Below the pieces are notes generated by a model. That model saw nothing but the letters and a program-made list of their open reading frames with translations. It did no database searches and was not told the DNA's origin. Below are positions 6,868-16,240 of a stretch of 64,000 nucleotides of DNA, one piece after another. Location of the stretch: assembly GCA_016191815.1 (NCBI GenBank), contig JACPVI010000053.1, positions 62,001-126,000 on the forward strand. The letters run 5' to 3'. Every line of letters starts with the position of its first letter. Within the stretch, counting starts at the first letter, position 1. The translations under genes and the position numbers were made by a program. This stretch comes from Myxococcales bacterium. GTDB lineage: Bacteria > Myxococcota > Myxococcia > Myxococcales > Myxococcaceae.

Positions 6868-9285
6868 ATGCGCCTTCCGCTGGCCGCCGCGTTCCTGGGA
6901 GCGATCGCCGCCTGCCAGTGCCGCGGCCCGACCGAGGGGGCAGTCCGGGTGGTGGTGCGCTTCGCCAGCCTCCGCCCGGGCTGCCTCGAGGTGTCAGCCT
7001 CCGAGGCTTTTGGGGCCAGCGAGCAAGTCCGACTGGTGCGCAGCCAGTTCCAGGAGAAGGAGCACGCCACCGTCGCTGTCTACAGAAAGTCGGGGTGGAG
7101 CCCGAGCCTGGACCTGGTGGTCCGGTCCTTCGAGGCGAGCTGCGACGAAAAGCCCATCGAGGTGATCCGCAGCGATGGCCCGATCAGCATCGAGCCGGGC
7201 AAGGTCACCGACTGGGAGGTGCAGCTCGCCGCCGTCGACGCCGACACCGACGGTTGGGCCGCGGCAGACGGAGGCGTCCCCGGCACCGACTGCGATGACC
7301 AGCGCTCCGAGGTGAGCCCCGGCGCGGCCGAGAGCTGCGGCCCCACCGACCAGGACTGCGACGGGCTCGCCGGATGCGCCGACCCCGGCTGCGCCGCGGC
7401 CGCCTGCGACGACCTGGACCCCTGCACCGACGGCGACAGCTGCCAGGCCGACGCCGGATGCCAGGGAGCTCCGCGCGAATGCAACAGCCCTCCGGGAGAG
7501 TGTTTCTCCTCGCCAGGAGCCTGCGGGTCCGACGGAGGTTGCCAGTACCAAGCGGCGCCGAACCAGCCGTGCGACGGAGGCGCGGGCCGCTGCGGAGTCG
7601 ACGGCCTGTGCGTGGCGGGGGAGACGAGCTGCTTCGACAACGTCGACGACGACAACGACGGCGACCTCGACTGCGCCGACCTGGAGGACTGCCTGGGCCG
7701 CCTCTGCAAGGTGCCCGGCTCCTGCATCTTCGACGGCCGGTGCGTGGCGGACGGAGGCTGCGCCACCGTGTTACCGGTCTGCGCGCCGCCGGGGCAGTGC
7801 TTCGTCGGCTTCTGCGACGCCGGCGCCTGCGACGACCGGGTCCGGCTGGCCGCCCTCTGCGACGATCTGAACCCTTGCACCGCGGGCGAGGCTTGCCGCC
7901 CCGACGGCGGGTGCGGGGGCGGCGCCTTCTGCGCGAATCCCCCGCGTCCCCAGTGCTACCTCACGAGCTGCCAGCCACAGGGGTGCCAGTACACCGTGGA
8001 CGCGGGTGCGAGCTGCGACGACGGCGACGCCGGCACCTATGGGGACGTGTGCATGCAGAACGGAAAGTGCGAGGGGAATCAGTACAGCTGCCCTCCGGCG
8101 GATCAGTGCCGCACCGCCGGCGTTCCCCAGGGAGACGGCGGCTGTACCCAGTCGGTCCGGGTGGGACTGCCATGTGACGGCGGATACTGCCAACCTGATG
8201 CCACCTGCCGGAGCTACGGAGCCTTCCCCTACAAACCCAGCAACTTCTTCCCGCCGATCTACGCCCCCAGCGCAGGCCTCTCGCTCTCCAACTGCAGCGT
8301 GACCTTCAATTCGGGCAACCCGGACGCCGGGTTCAGCAACGCCTGCGCCCCCACCCCCGCCGCCTACTTGCTCAACCAGCCGGACGGCGGCCAAGCGGTG
8401 CTGCTCGCGGTGCAGAGCCTCACGGTGAGCAGCAACTCTTCGATCAACTTCGCCGGCCCTCGCCCGGTGATCCTCGCGGTGTACGGCAACGCGCAGATCG
8501 ACGGAGAGCTCCGCGCCAACTCGGTGCGGGGCGGGAGAAGAGGAGCCGGCTCGAACCGCGCGGACTGCGCTCCCCAAAGCGGCGCCCCCGGCTCCTACCT
8601 CAGCGGGGTGGGGGGTGGAGGTGGAGGGGGGGCCGGCTTCGGGACGCGCGGAGCTGACGGCGGAGAAAACACCGGCCGGGGAAATGGCGGGCCGGGCGGC
8701 CAGCAGGACTCGCCGCTCCAAGAGCCGCTCCGCGGCGGGTGTCCGGGAGGGAACGGCGCCGGCGGAATGGTCGCCCAAGGTGGAATGGGAGGCGGAGCGC
8801 TCCAGCTCTCGGCGGCGGGCAGCCTCCAGTGCAACTCCGAGATCACCGCCAGCGGAGCAGGTGGTGCGGCCGCCGACAAGGGCACCGGCACGGCCCAGCC
8901 AGGCGGGGGCGGTGGCGGGAGCGGGGGCATGCTCCTGCTCGAAGCCAACCGGCTGGACATCACCTCCAACTGCTTCCTCACCGCCAATGGGGGCGCGGGG
9001 GGAGGAGGAGCCAACAACAACGCCGCCACCGGTGGCGACGACGGGAGCACCAACTCGGGGAACGCGGCCGCCGGCGGCAACGGCGAGGCCGGCGGCGGCA
9101 AGGGAGGCAACGGGGGCACCGCGAACGCCGCCCCCACCGATGGGGCATCGACGCAAGACCGCGGAGGCGGAGGAGGCGGCGCGGCGGTGGGCCTCATCTA
9201 CCTCCGGCACAACAGCGCCCAGACCGCCTGCACCTACGCACCGGCGGTGGCGAGCCCCACCCCGATCCGGTCCGGCTGCCCCTAG
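6868..9285 (+). CDS. Cys- and Gly-rich lipoprotein with MopE-like motif
   Basis: An 805-residue predicted lipoprotein. The N-terminus MRLPLAAAFLGAIAACQC is a lipoprotein signal with the acylated Cys at 16. An N-terminal globular part is followed at about residues 124-170 by the acidic Cys motif DADTDGW...DCDD...PGAAESC...DQDCDG seen in the copper-binding MopE/putative metal-binding family, and by a second acidic stretch, DNVDDDNDGDLDC. About 300 residues of Cys-rich modules follow (C-x-D-L-N/D-P-C-T type). After a short beta-rich domain, residues about 578-780 are extremely Gly-rich (GGGGGGGAGFGTRGADGG and similar). A surface or matrix role, perhaps metal binding, is inferred. Gly-rich low complexity makes homology calls here unreliable. 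Confidence 0.82.
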   Translation: MRLPLAAAFLGAIAACQCRGPTEGAVRVVVRFASLRPGCLEVSASEAFGASEQVRLVRSQFQEKEHATVAVYRKSGWSPSLDLVVRSFEASCDEKPIEVIRSDGPISIEPGKVTDWEVQLAAVDADTDGWAAADGGVPGTDCDDQRSEVSPGAAESCGPTDQDCDGLAGCADPGCAAAACDDLDPCTDGDSCQADAGCQGAPRECNSPPGECFSSPGACGSDGGCQYQAAPNQPCDGGAGRCGVDGLCVAGETSCFDNVDDDNDGDLDCADLEDCLGRLCKVPGSCIFDGRCVADGGCATVLPVCAPPGQCFVGFCDAGACDDRVRLAALCDDLNPCTAGEACRPDGGCGGGAFCANPPRPQCYLTSCQPQGCQYTVDAGASCDDGDAGTYGDVCMQNGKCEGNQYSCPPADQCRTAGVPQGDGGCTQSVRVGLPCDGGYCQPDATCRSYGAFPYKPSNFFPPIYAPSAGLSLSNCSVTFNSGNPDAGFSNACAPTPAAYLLNQPDGGQAVLLAVQSLTVSSNSSINFAGPRPVILAVYGNAQIDGELRANSVRGGRRGAGSNRADCAPQSGAPGSYLSGVGGGGGGGAGFGTRGADGGENTGRGNGGPGGQQDSPLQEPLRGGCPGGNGAGGMVAQGGMGGGALQLSAAGSLQCNSEITASGAGGAAADKGTGTAQPGGGGGGSGGMLLLEANRLDITSNCFLTANGGAGGGGANNNAATGGDDGSTNSGNAAAGGNGEAGGGKGGNGGTANAAPTDGASTQDRGGGGGGAAVGLIYLRHNSAQTACTYAPAVASPTPIRSGCP

Positions 9286-9324
9286 CAGGCCGCGCCGTCC
9301 CTGCTGTGCTATGGCTCTGGGCCG

Positions 9325-9738
9325 ATGCTGTCGACCGTCGAGAAGGTCCTCTTCCTCAAGTCGATCGACCTCTTCTCGCAGATCCCCGGGGAGGATCTGG
9401 CGCAGGTGGCGCTCATCTCCAGCGAGGAGAGCCGCGAGCAGGGAGAGGAGATCTTCGCCGAGGGCGAGGCGGGAGACGCGCTCTACCTCGTGCTCGACGG
9501 CAAGGTGAGGGTGCACAAGAGCGACCGGGTGATCGCCGAGCTAGGCGAGCGGGAGTGCTTCGGGGAGATGGCGATCCTCGACGCAGCCCCGAGGTCGGCC
9601 ACCGTCACCGCGGTGAGCGAAACCAGCCTGCTCAAGATCGCCCGGGAGGACTTCCAGGAGATCATGTCCGAGAAGCCGGAGATCGCGATGGGAATCATCA
9701 AGGTGCTCACCCGGCGGCTGAGGGACGCCATCAGCTGA
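9325..9738 (+). CDS. Single-domain cyclic-nucleotide-binding protein
   Basis: A 137-residue protein that is almost entirely one cNMP-binding (Crp/PKA regulatory-type) beta-roll. It shows EIFAEGEAGDALYLVLDGKV and the phosphate-binding cassette FGEMAILDAAPRSATV, whose E and R residues contact the ribose and phosphate in the family. No DNA-binding helix-turn-helix or enzymatic domain follows, so it is not a Crp-type regulator and probably acts through a partner protein. It is followed after 57 bases by an OPT-family transporter on the same strand. A link between the two is suggested only by position. Confidence 0.85.
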   Translation: MLSTVEKVLFLKSIDLFSQIPGEDLAQVALISSEESREQGEEIFAEGEAGDALYLVLDGKVRVHKSDRVIAELGERECFGEMAILDAAPRSATVTAVSETSLLKIAREDFQEIMSEKPEIAMGIIKVLTRRLRDAIS

Positions 9739-9795
9739 CGCTTCGTTTCCAACCGGCGCTCATCTGGTATGACGCGGCCCCCAAGGAGGAAAGCC

Positions 9796-12132
9796 GTGGC
9801 CCAACCCGCCGAGCAAATGAGCGAGCCGCACTCCGACCCGGAGTTCAAGCCGTTCGTGGCGCCGGAGACGAAGGTCCCCGAGCTGACCCCGGCGCCGATC
9901 ATCGTGGGGGCGCTCCTGGGCCTGGTCTTCGCGGCCTCCTCGGTCTACCTGGGGCTCAAGGTCGGCCTGACGGTCTCGGCGTCGATCCCGGTGGCGGTGC
10001 TCTCCATCACGCTGTTCCGCTGGTTCACCAAGGCGCTCCGGATGCGCCCGGCGACCATCCTGGAGAACAACATCGCCCAGACCACCGGCTCGGCGGGCGA
10101 ATCGATCGCCGCCGGGGTGGCGTTCACCCTGCCCTCGCTCCTCTTGATGGGCTTCGAGATGGAGCTCTCCCGAATCCTGCTGGTGGCGCTGCTCGGGGGC
10201 CTGATCGGCGTGTTGATGATGATTCCGCTCCGGCACGGGCTGATCGTGAAGGAGCACGGCAAGCTCACCTACCCCGAGGGCACCGCGTGCGCGGACGTGC
10301 TGGTGGTCGGCGAGCAGGGCGGCACCAACGCGAAGACGGTCTTCCTCGGGTTCTTCGTGGGGCTCGGCTACACGGTCCTCAACCTGATCGCGAAGCTGTG
10401 GCACGACGCCGCCAGCTTCGGGGTGGCGTTCTGGGGCCGGCTCAAGGGCGCCACCTTGGCCTTCGAGGTGTCGCCGCCGATGCTCGGGGTGGGCTACATC
10501 ATCGGCCCGAGGGTGGCGGCCAACATGATGGCCGGGGGCGCGCTGGCCTTCGTCATCCTCATCCCGCTCATTCACCTGTTCGGCGACTCGATGCCCGAGC
10601 CGATGTACCCGGAGACGCGGCTGCGGATCGCCGAGATGACCGCGGGGCAGATCCGCAACGCCTACGTTTTGTACATCGGCGCCGGAGCGGTCGCCACCGG
10701 CGGCTTCATCGCGCTGGCCCGGGCCATTCCCACCATCCTCTCGGCGTTCCGAGGAGGCCTCTCGAGCCTGAGGGCGGGCGCGGGCGCGAAGGTGGAGACA
10801 ACTCCACGCACCAGGCGCGACCTGCCGATGAAGGTGGTGATCGGCGGCTCTTTGGCGATCGCGGTGGCGATCTGGCTGGCGCCGGTGCTGAACATCAACC
10901 TGGTCTCCGCGCTGCTCATCGTGATGTTCGGGTTCTTCTTCGTGACCGTCTCCAGCCGCATCACCGGGGAGATCGGCTCCTCCTCGAACCCGATCTCGGG
11001 GATGACGGTGGCCACCCTACTCATCACCTGTGGCCTGTTCGTGGTGATCGGCTGGATCGGCGTCGGCTACAAGGCAATGGCGCTCACCACCGCGGCGCTG
11101 GTGTGCGTGGCGGCCTCGAACGGGGGGACGATCTCCCAGGATCTGAAGACGGGCTACCTGGTCGGGGCGACGCCCCGGGCACAGCAGCTTTCCATCCTGG
11201 TGGGAGTGGTGGTGAGCGCCCTGCTCATCGGGATCACCCTGCAGGTCCTCAACGACGGGCACACCACCTACAAGCCGGTGGACGTCCCCGAGTACACCGC
11301 GCCGGCGTCGCCGAACGACGAGGTGGCCAAGGGCCCCGACGGCAAGGACTATCGCGTCCATTTCATCCGCGAGGACGTGGGTGGCGCCCTCCGGGGGAAG
11401 TACCTGGTCGACGGAGCGGGGAAGCTCATGTTCCTCGTCGACCCAGGGGTGTGCGGCACCTACCCCTTCCGGATGGAGAAGCGCAGCTTCACCGAGAGGC
11501 TCGCGGTGCCCGCCGACGCGCCCACCGACTTGGGGCTTGATCGCGCTCCCTACAAGGTGGTGGACCTCAAGGCGGCGGTGGGCGCGGTGAGTCCCGGCCG
11601 CTACCTGGTCAGCGACTCGGGAGAGGTGGCCTACGCCACCGCCGACCTCTGGAAGTTCGATGCGCCCAAGGCGCAGCTCTTCCGGTTGATCATCGACGGC
11701 ACGCTGGGCGGCAAGCTCCCCTGGGGCTTGGTGCTGATCGGCGTGTTCCTGGCGTTCATGATGGAGCTGGTGGGCGTGGCCTCGCTGCCCTTCGCGGTGG
11801 GGCTCTATCTGCCCATCTCCACCTCCGCAGGGATCTTCGTCGGCGGCATCACCCGCTGGCTGGTGGACCGCAAGCGGAGAGGGCAGACCGCCGCCGAGGC
11901 GGAGTTCTCGCCCGGCGTTTTGATGGCGTCAGGGCTGATCGCCGGTGGAGCCATCGCCGGAGTGATGCAGTCGCTCATCGCCTTCTACGACGCCGAGAGC
12001 ACCTTCGACCTCTCGCGTCTGCTCGGCTCGCTTTCCCAGAACGGCACCTGGTGGCCGATGCTCCCCTTCGTCCTGATGGCCGCGGCGCTCTACTGGGTGG
12101 GCACCCGGCAGGAGAAGAAGGCCCCGAAGTAA
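9796..12132 (+). CDS. OPT-family oligopeptide/metal-chelate transporter
   Basis: About 778 residues; inner-membrane carrier of the OPT/YSL superfamily, which imports small peptides or metal complexes with protons. Typical conserved stretches are present: NNIAQTTGSAGESIAAG, LTYPEGTACADVL, SSNPISGMTVATLL and, in the last third, VGLYLPISTSAGIFVGG. I prefer the GTG at 9796, preceded by GGAGGA at 5 bases, over the ATG at 9769. A soluble segment of about 130 residues (roughly 498-631) is inserted between membrane segments; it contains two similar-looking beta-rich halves (GKYLVDGAGKLMFLVD and GRYLVSDSGEVAYATA). That insertion is unusual for the family. Substrate unknown. Confidence 0.88.
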   Translation: MAQPAEQMSEPHSDPEFKPFVAPETKVPELTPAPIIVGALLGLVFAASSVYLGLKVGLTVSASIPVAVLSITLFRWFTKALRMRPATILENNIAQTTGSAGESIAAGVAFTLPSLLLMGFEMELSRILLVALLGGLIGVLMMIPLRHGLIVKEHGKLTYPEGTACADVLVVGEQGGTNAKTVFLGFFVGLGYTVLNLIAKLWHDAASFGVAFWGRLKGATLAFEVSPPMLGVGYIIGPRVAANMMAGGALAFVILIPLIHLFGDSMPEPMYPETRLRIAEMTAGQIRNAYVLYIGAGAVATGGFIALARAIPTILSAFRGGLSSLRAGAGAKVETTPRTRRDLPMKVVIGGSLAIAVAIWLAPVLNINLVSALLIVMFGFFFVTVSSRITGEIGSSSNPISGMTVATLLITCGLFVVIGWIGVGYKAMALTTAALVCVAASNGGTISQDLKTGYLVGATPRAQQLSILVGVVVSALLIGITLQVLNDGHTTYKPVDVPEYTAPASPNDEVAKGPDGKDYRVHFIREDVGGALRGKYLVDGAGKLMFLVDPGVCGTYPFRMEKRSFTERLAVPADAPTDLGLDRAPYKVVDLKAAVGAVSPGRYLVSDSGEVAYATADLWKFDAPKAQLFRLIIDGTLGGKLPWGLVLIGVFLAFMMELVGVASLPFAVGLYLPISTSAGIFVGGITRWLVDRKRRGQTAAEAEFSPGVLMASGLIAGGAIAGVMQSLIAFYDAESTFDLSRLLGSLSQNGTWWPMLPFVLMAAALYWVGTRQEKKAPK

Positions 12133-12169
12133 CCTTCCGCATGGCGCGAGGTAGACTCTCTCTGTAGCC

Positions 12170-13969
12170 ATGCCCGCAGCGCCGAAACCGGCCGAGAAGA
12201 CCAAAGCCGCCAAGCCCCCCGAGGGCACCCGGCCCGATCCGATGGAGGATCCGGTCAACAGGCAGAAGGTGGAGCTGGCCAAGACCTTCACCTTCCACCT
12301 GCTCAAGGGCATCAAGCAAATCGGGATGTACCGCCACAACGAGGCGCGCTTCCCGGAGTTCCTCCAGAAGTCCCTCGACGCGCTCACCGAGTACACCACC
12401 GCTTACGGGCCGCTGATCATCACCGTGGAGGCGCAGAACTTCCACCACATCGGCCAGGCCTTGTTCAGCGAGGACAGCCCCCTCCCCTACAAGTTCTACC
12501 GCGATGGGATCCGCCGGCTCGTCTTCCGCCCCGAGCTGTCGATGGACGAGCTGGTCACCTTCACCCTGATCGCCATCTCAGACCCCGAGCGCGGCGCGGA
12601 GGACGTCAACGCCCAGCTCTGGAAAGCCGGCCTCGACCACATCGAGTACATCCTGGTCGAAGGCTTCAAGATGGACGAGTTCTCCGAGGAGGAGGTCCAG
12701 GTCGAAGTGGACAAGATCGTCCACTACCTCCAGGGACGGCTTCGGGCCGAGTCCGACGACTACCTCCGCTTCGCCCGGGTCTCCACCGAGGACCTGGACG
12801 CCCAGCTCGACGGCATCGAGCAGATCCGCGGGGCGGTGATCACCGGGGTGACCGCCGACGACTCCCTCAAGGCGAAGGTGCAGAAGGACGTCCTCGAGGA
12901 GGAGACCCAGCGGCTCTTCCCCAAGCTGGTGAACGCGGTCTTCCAGGTGGTGGAGGGAGGGGTGGAGGACCCCTCGCTGCTCGAGGACATGTTCGTGCAG
13001 CTGCTCGACGCCATGCTCATCCAGGAGGACTTCTCCACCATCAACCAGGTGGTGCTCAAGCTCCGCGCGATGGAGCAGAAGGAAGACGCCGAGGTCATCA
13101 AGCGGATCCGCGAGGCGTTCACCAACAAGATGGGCGAAGAGCAGCGCCTCAACCGGATCGGCGAGATCCTCCGCGGCACGCGGCCCAAGTCTCCCGCCGA
13201 CATCGTCCGCTACCTGCAGGCGCTCGACGCGATCTGCGCGCCGACCCTGCTCGCGGTGCTGGAGACGATCGAGATCCCCGAGAACCGCGCGCTCCTGTGC
13301 GATGTCCTGGCCGGCTTCGCCCGGGAGGTCCCCGAGCCGTACGTGAACCGCCTCAGCTCGGACCGCCCCCAGACCATCCGGGACATGGTCTACATCCTGG
13401 AGAAGGCCAACCACCCGCAGCGGATCAAGATGTTCGGTCCGGTGCTCAAGTCGAAGAACCTCGCGATCAAGCTGGAGGTGATGAGCATCATCGCCAAGGG
13501 GCGGACCGGGGAGGCCCGCCAGCTGATCGCCGAGTGCCTGAACGACTCGGTGCAGCAGGTGCGACTGCTGGCACTCAAGCTGCTTCCCACCCTCGACCGG
13601 GAGCGGGCCTACCTGGACCTCACCCGGATAGTGAAGGACTCCTCCTTCGGGAAGCGCTCCGCGGAGGAGAAGCAGGCGGCCTACCGCGCCCTGGGCGCCA
13701 CCGGGGAGCAAGGGGCGGTCGCCCTCTTCACCCAGGTGCTGCAGACCAAGCCCTCGCTGTTCAACAAGCAGAAGTTGCTCGAGGACAAGCTGCTCGCGGT
13801 GCAAGGGCTCGAGGGGGCGTGCAGCATCCAGTCGTACAAGGTCCTCCAGGAGCTGGTGGAGGACAAGAGCCAGCCCTCGGAGCTCTTGGTGGCGGCGCGG
13901 CGCGCGCTGTACGTCCACAAGAAGGCGCTGCTCGGGGACAAGGGCCAGGAGAAGGGGGCGGAGGCCTAG
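12170..13969 (+). CDS. HEAT-repeat protein paired with HD-domain gene
   Basis: A 599-residue cytoplasmic protein. The first about 170 residues form a conserved-looking domain (FHLLKGIKQIGMYRHNEARF). The rest is alpha-helical with HEAT-like repeats, clearest at about residues 400-520 (IKLEVMSIIAKGRTGEARQL, VRLLALKLLPTLD). No catalytic motif was recognised. The stop is 3 bases before the start of the next gene, a degenerate HD-GYP-like protein. Both N-terminal domains share the idea LVRSVKMYDPDN / IKQIGMYRHNE, which suggests common ancestry of the two N-termini. A two-gene signalling unit is an inference. Confidence 0.8.
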   Translation: MPAAPKPAEKTKAAKPPEGTRPDPMEDPVNRQKVELAKTFTFHLLKGIKQIGMYRHNEARFPEFLQKSLDALTEYTTAYGPLIITVEAQNFHHIGQALFSEDSPLPYKFYRDGIRRLVFRPELSMDELVTFTLIAISDPERGAEDVNAQLWKAGLDHIEYILVEGFKMDEFSEEEVQVEVDKIVHYLQGRLRAESDDYLRFARVSTEDLDAQLDGIEQIRGAVITGVTADDSLKAKVQKDVLEEETQRLFPKLVNAVFQVVEGGVEDPSLLEDMFVQLLDAMLIQEDFSTINQVVLKLRAMEQKEDAEVIKRIREAFTNKMGEEQRLNRIGEILRGTRPKSPADIVRYLQALDAICAPTLLAVLETIEIPENRALLCDVLAGFAREVPEPYVNRLSSDRPQTIRDMVYILEKANHPQRIKMFGPVLKSKNLAIKLEVMSIIAKGRTGEARQLIAECLNDSVQQVRLLALKLLPTLDRERAYLDLTRIVKDSSFGKRSAEEKQAAYRALGATGEQGAVALFTQVLQTKPSLFNKQKLLEDKLLAVQGLEGACSIQSYKVLQELVEDKSQPSELLVAARRALYVHKKALLGDKGQEKGAEA

Positions 13970-13972
13970 GCG

Positions 13973-15274
13973 ATGGGCGAGATCAAGATCACCTCCCACG
14001 CCGACGAGGACATCAGCCAGTTCGGGCGAGAGCACTCCGAGAAGCTCCAGTCGCTGGCCCGCCAGCTGGTGTCTGGCCTCTACATGCTGGTCCGGTCGGT
14101 GAAGATGTACGACCCCGACAACGCGGTGTTCGAGAAGCCCCTGGCCGCGATGCAGGAGACCATCAACCGGATCATCGCCGCCGAGTCGAGGGTGGAGATG
14201 GTGGCGATCAAGGATTCGTTCTACCTGAACAACATGCTGGTGAAGGTGGACCTCTCGGCGCTGGACAACGTCCGGACCCTGATCGCCGAGATGAAGTCGA
14301 AGGATATGGGCGGGTTCACGCTCCTCAGGCAGGTCACCGTGCCGGAGCTGAAGAACTTCGTCTGGATCTTCAGCAAGGAGCAGACCGCGGCCACCGACGA
14401 GGACGGCCTCGCCGGAAGGAAGCTCCTCTCGATCAAGGTCGCCAAGTGGTCCCGCATGAAGGAGAAGCTGGACCAGGCGGACGAGGGTGAGCAGAAGATC
14501 GACCGCAAGAAGTACGCGATGACCGTCTACGCGCGGGCGGTCTTCTTCCTCACCAAGTACATGGAGTCGATCCGGGCGGGGAAGCCGCTGAACACCTCCA
14601 GGGCGCTGCGGATCGTGCAGGACTTCGTGGACATCAGCTTCGAGCACCGGACGCACTTCTTGGGGATGACCACCCTCAAGCGGGAGACGGACTACGTGGT
14701 CTTCCACCAGGTCAACGTGTGCCTGATGGCGATCGTCTTCGGCTGCGAGCTGGGGCTCACCAAGCCGCAGCTGCGCGACCTGGGCTACGTCGCCCTCTTC
14801 CACGATGCGGGGATGGCCACCATCCCCGAGGAGCTGGCCACCAAGCGCGGCGCGCTCGACGCCTCCGAGCGGGCGTTGATCCAGAAGGCGCCGCTGATCT
14901 CGGTGCGGAGCATCTTGAAGGAGAAGATGATCACCCGGGCCACGCTGTTGCGCCTGGTCACCACCTTCGAGCACAAGACCGAGTTCGGCACCGCGGTGCG
15001 CGACGCCCACGGCAGCATCCAGATGATCATCCCCAGGAGCAACCTGAGCATCTACGCGAAGCTCCTGGCCATCTGCGACACCTACGACGCCCTCACCTCC
15101 AAGCGCCCCTTCCGCGACGCCTACGGGCCCGAGGTGGCGTTGATGCTGATGTGGACCGAGATGCGCAATAAGTTCGATCCCGAGCTCTTGAAGGTCTTCA
15201 TGCGGGTGATGGCCATCCAGCCGGTGAAGATCCTCTCCCGCCGCCAGCAGGCGATGACGATCGGAGGGGTGTGA
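13973..15274 (+). CDS. Degenerate HD-GYP-like HD-domain protein
   Basis: A 433-residue protein. The N-terminal half is uncharacterised; the C-terminal half matches the HD-GYP fold in order: FHQVNVCLMAIVFG, then LGYVALFHDAGMATIPEE, then ICDTYDALTSKRPFRDA and FDPELLKVFMRVM. In active HD-GYP cyclic-di-GMP phosphodiesterases the metal site reads HDxGK and a later HHExxDGxGYP. Here the K is replaced by M and the GYP segment is absent (TFEHKTEFGTAVRDA), so metal coordination is probably altered and the protein may bind rather than cleave a nucleotide. Co-directional with and 3 bases after the HEAT gene. It converges on the pseudouridine synthase gene. Confidence 0.85.
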   Translation: MGEIKITSHADEDISQFGREHSEKLQSLARQLVSGLYMLVRSVKMYDPDNAVFEKPLAAMQETINRIIAAESRVEMVAIKDSFYLNNMLVKVDLSALDNVRTLIAEMKSKDMGGFTLLRQVTVPELKNFVWIFSKEQTAATDEDGLAGRKLLSIKVAKWSRMKEKLDQADEGEQKIDRKKYAMTVYARAVFFLTKYMESIRAGKPLNTSRALRIVQDFVDISFEHRTHFLGMTTLKRETDYVVFHQVNVCLMAIVFGCELGLTKPQLRDLGYVALFHDAGMATIPEELATKRGALDASERALIQKAPLISVRSILKEKMITRATLLRLVTTFEHKTEFGTAVRDAHGSIQMIIPRSNLSIYAKLLAICDTYDALTSKRPFRDAYGPEVALMLMWTEMRNKFDPELLKVFMRVMAIQPVKILSRRQQAMTIGGV

Positions 15275-15277
15275 GCC

Positions 15278-16240
15278 TCACGCCCGGTGCCGGAGCGCCC
15301 GGAGCGCCCGCTGGAAGTCCTCGGGGACCGGCGCCTCGAAGGACACCCGGGCCCCGGTGCGAGGGTGTTCGAAGGACAGCCTTAGGGCGTGCAGCGCCAC
15401 CCGGCCCAGCTCTTCTTGGGCGCGAAGGACCGCCGGGTCTGCCTTCCGCCTTTTGCCGCCGTAGAGGGCGTCTCCCAGCAAGGGATGCCCGGCCTCGGAG
15501 AGGTGGACGCGAATCTGGTGGGTCCGGCCGGTCTCGAGGCGGACCTCGAGGAGCGCCGCCCCTCCGAGTTGCTCTAGGACGCGAAAGTGGGTGACCGCCT
15601 CGCGCCCCACCTTCACCTTGCCGGTGAAGCGCTTTCGGTGAACCGGGTGTCGGCCGAAGAGGGTCCTGATCGTCCTCTCCGGAGGGGGCGCGCCGTGAGC
15701 CAAGGCAAGGTAGACCTTCTCCACGCGGCGCGACTTGAACGCCGCCTGGAGCGCGTGGAGGGCGGGCTCGGTCTTGGCGACCACCATGCAGCCGGAGGTC
15801 TCCTTGTCGAGGCGGTGCACCAGGCCAGGCCGCTCGAGGGCGCCGGGGAGGCGGCCGAGCCTGTACAAGAGCGCGTTGACCAGCGTTCCCCGCCAGTTGC
15901 CGGCGGCGGGGTGCACCACCATGCCGGCGGGCTTGTCGAGCACGAGGACGTCGTCGTCCTCGTGGAGGATCCGCAGGGGTATCTCCTCGGCGCCGGCGCG
16001 AGAGGGAGGGGGCGGCGGCACCTGGATGACGACCTCCTCGCCTCCCTTGAGGCGGAGGGCGGCCTTGGCCGGCCGGCCGCCTACGAGGATGCGCCCGTCG
16101 TCGGCGAGTGACTTGAGCTTGGAGCGGCTGAGCCCGGCGGTGACGGACGAGAGGTGCTGGTCCAGCCGTTCGCCGCGGGCCTCGCTGGGGACGCGGTGGG
16201 TCAGCAGGGTGACGCCGCCGCCGTCGGGCGTGCCTACCAG
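15278..16240 (-). CDS. RluD/RluC-family 23S rRNA pseudouridine synthase
   Basis: Catalyses uridine-to-pseudouridine isomerisation in large-subunit rRNA. The catalytic block GLVHRLDKETSGCMVVAKTE with the essential Asp is present, as is GRTHQIRVHLSEAGHPLLGD. An S4 RNA-binding domain (RGERLDQHLSS...GLSRSKLKSLADDGRILV) is encoded in the same frame upstream, but no ATG, GTG or TTG occurs in that frame between 16022 and 16500. The first ordinary start is a GTG at 16021, after the S4 domain. I place the start at a CTG (16240-16238) that overlaps the TAG of the upstream gene and follows a GAGG, giving 320 residues, the family length. Start confidence is low; a frameshift is the alternative. Confidence 0.8.
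   Translation of the reverse strand: MVGTPDGGGVTLLTHRVPSEARGERLDQHLSSVTAGLSRSKLKSLADDGRILVGGRPAKAALRLKGGEEVVIQVPPPPPSRAGAEEIPLRILHEDDDVLVLDKPAGMVVHPAAGNWRGTLVNALLYRLGRLPGALERPGLVHRLDKETSGCMVVAKTEPALHALQAAFKSRRVEKVYLALAHGAPPPERTIRTLFGRHPVHRKRFTGKVKVGREAVTHFRVLEQLGGAALLEVRLETGRTHQIRVHLSEAGHPLLGDALYGGKRRKADPAVLRAQEELGRVALHALRLSFEHPRTGARVSFEAPVPEDFQRALRALRHRA

Noticed and set aside
8601-9210. Regular Gly-codon repeats that look like a CRISPR or satellite array
   Set aside because: They lie inside an intact open frame and vary in length without spacers; they encode the Gly-rich part of the lipoprotein.
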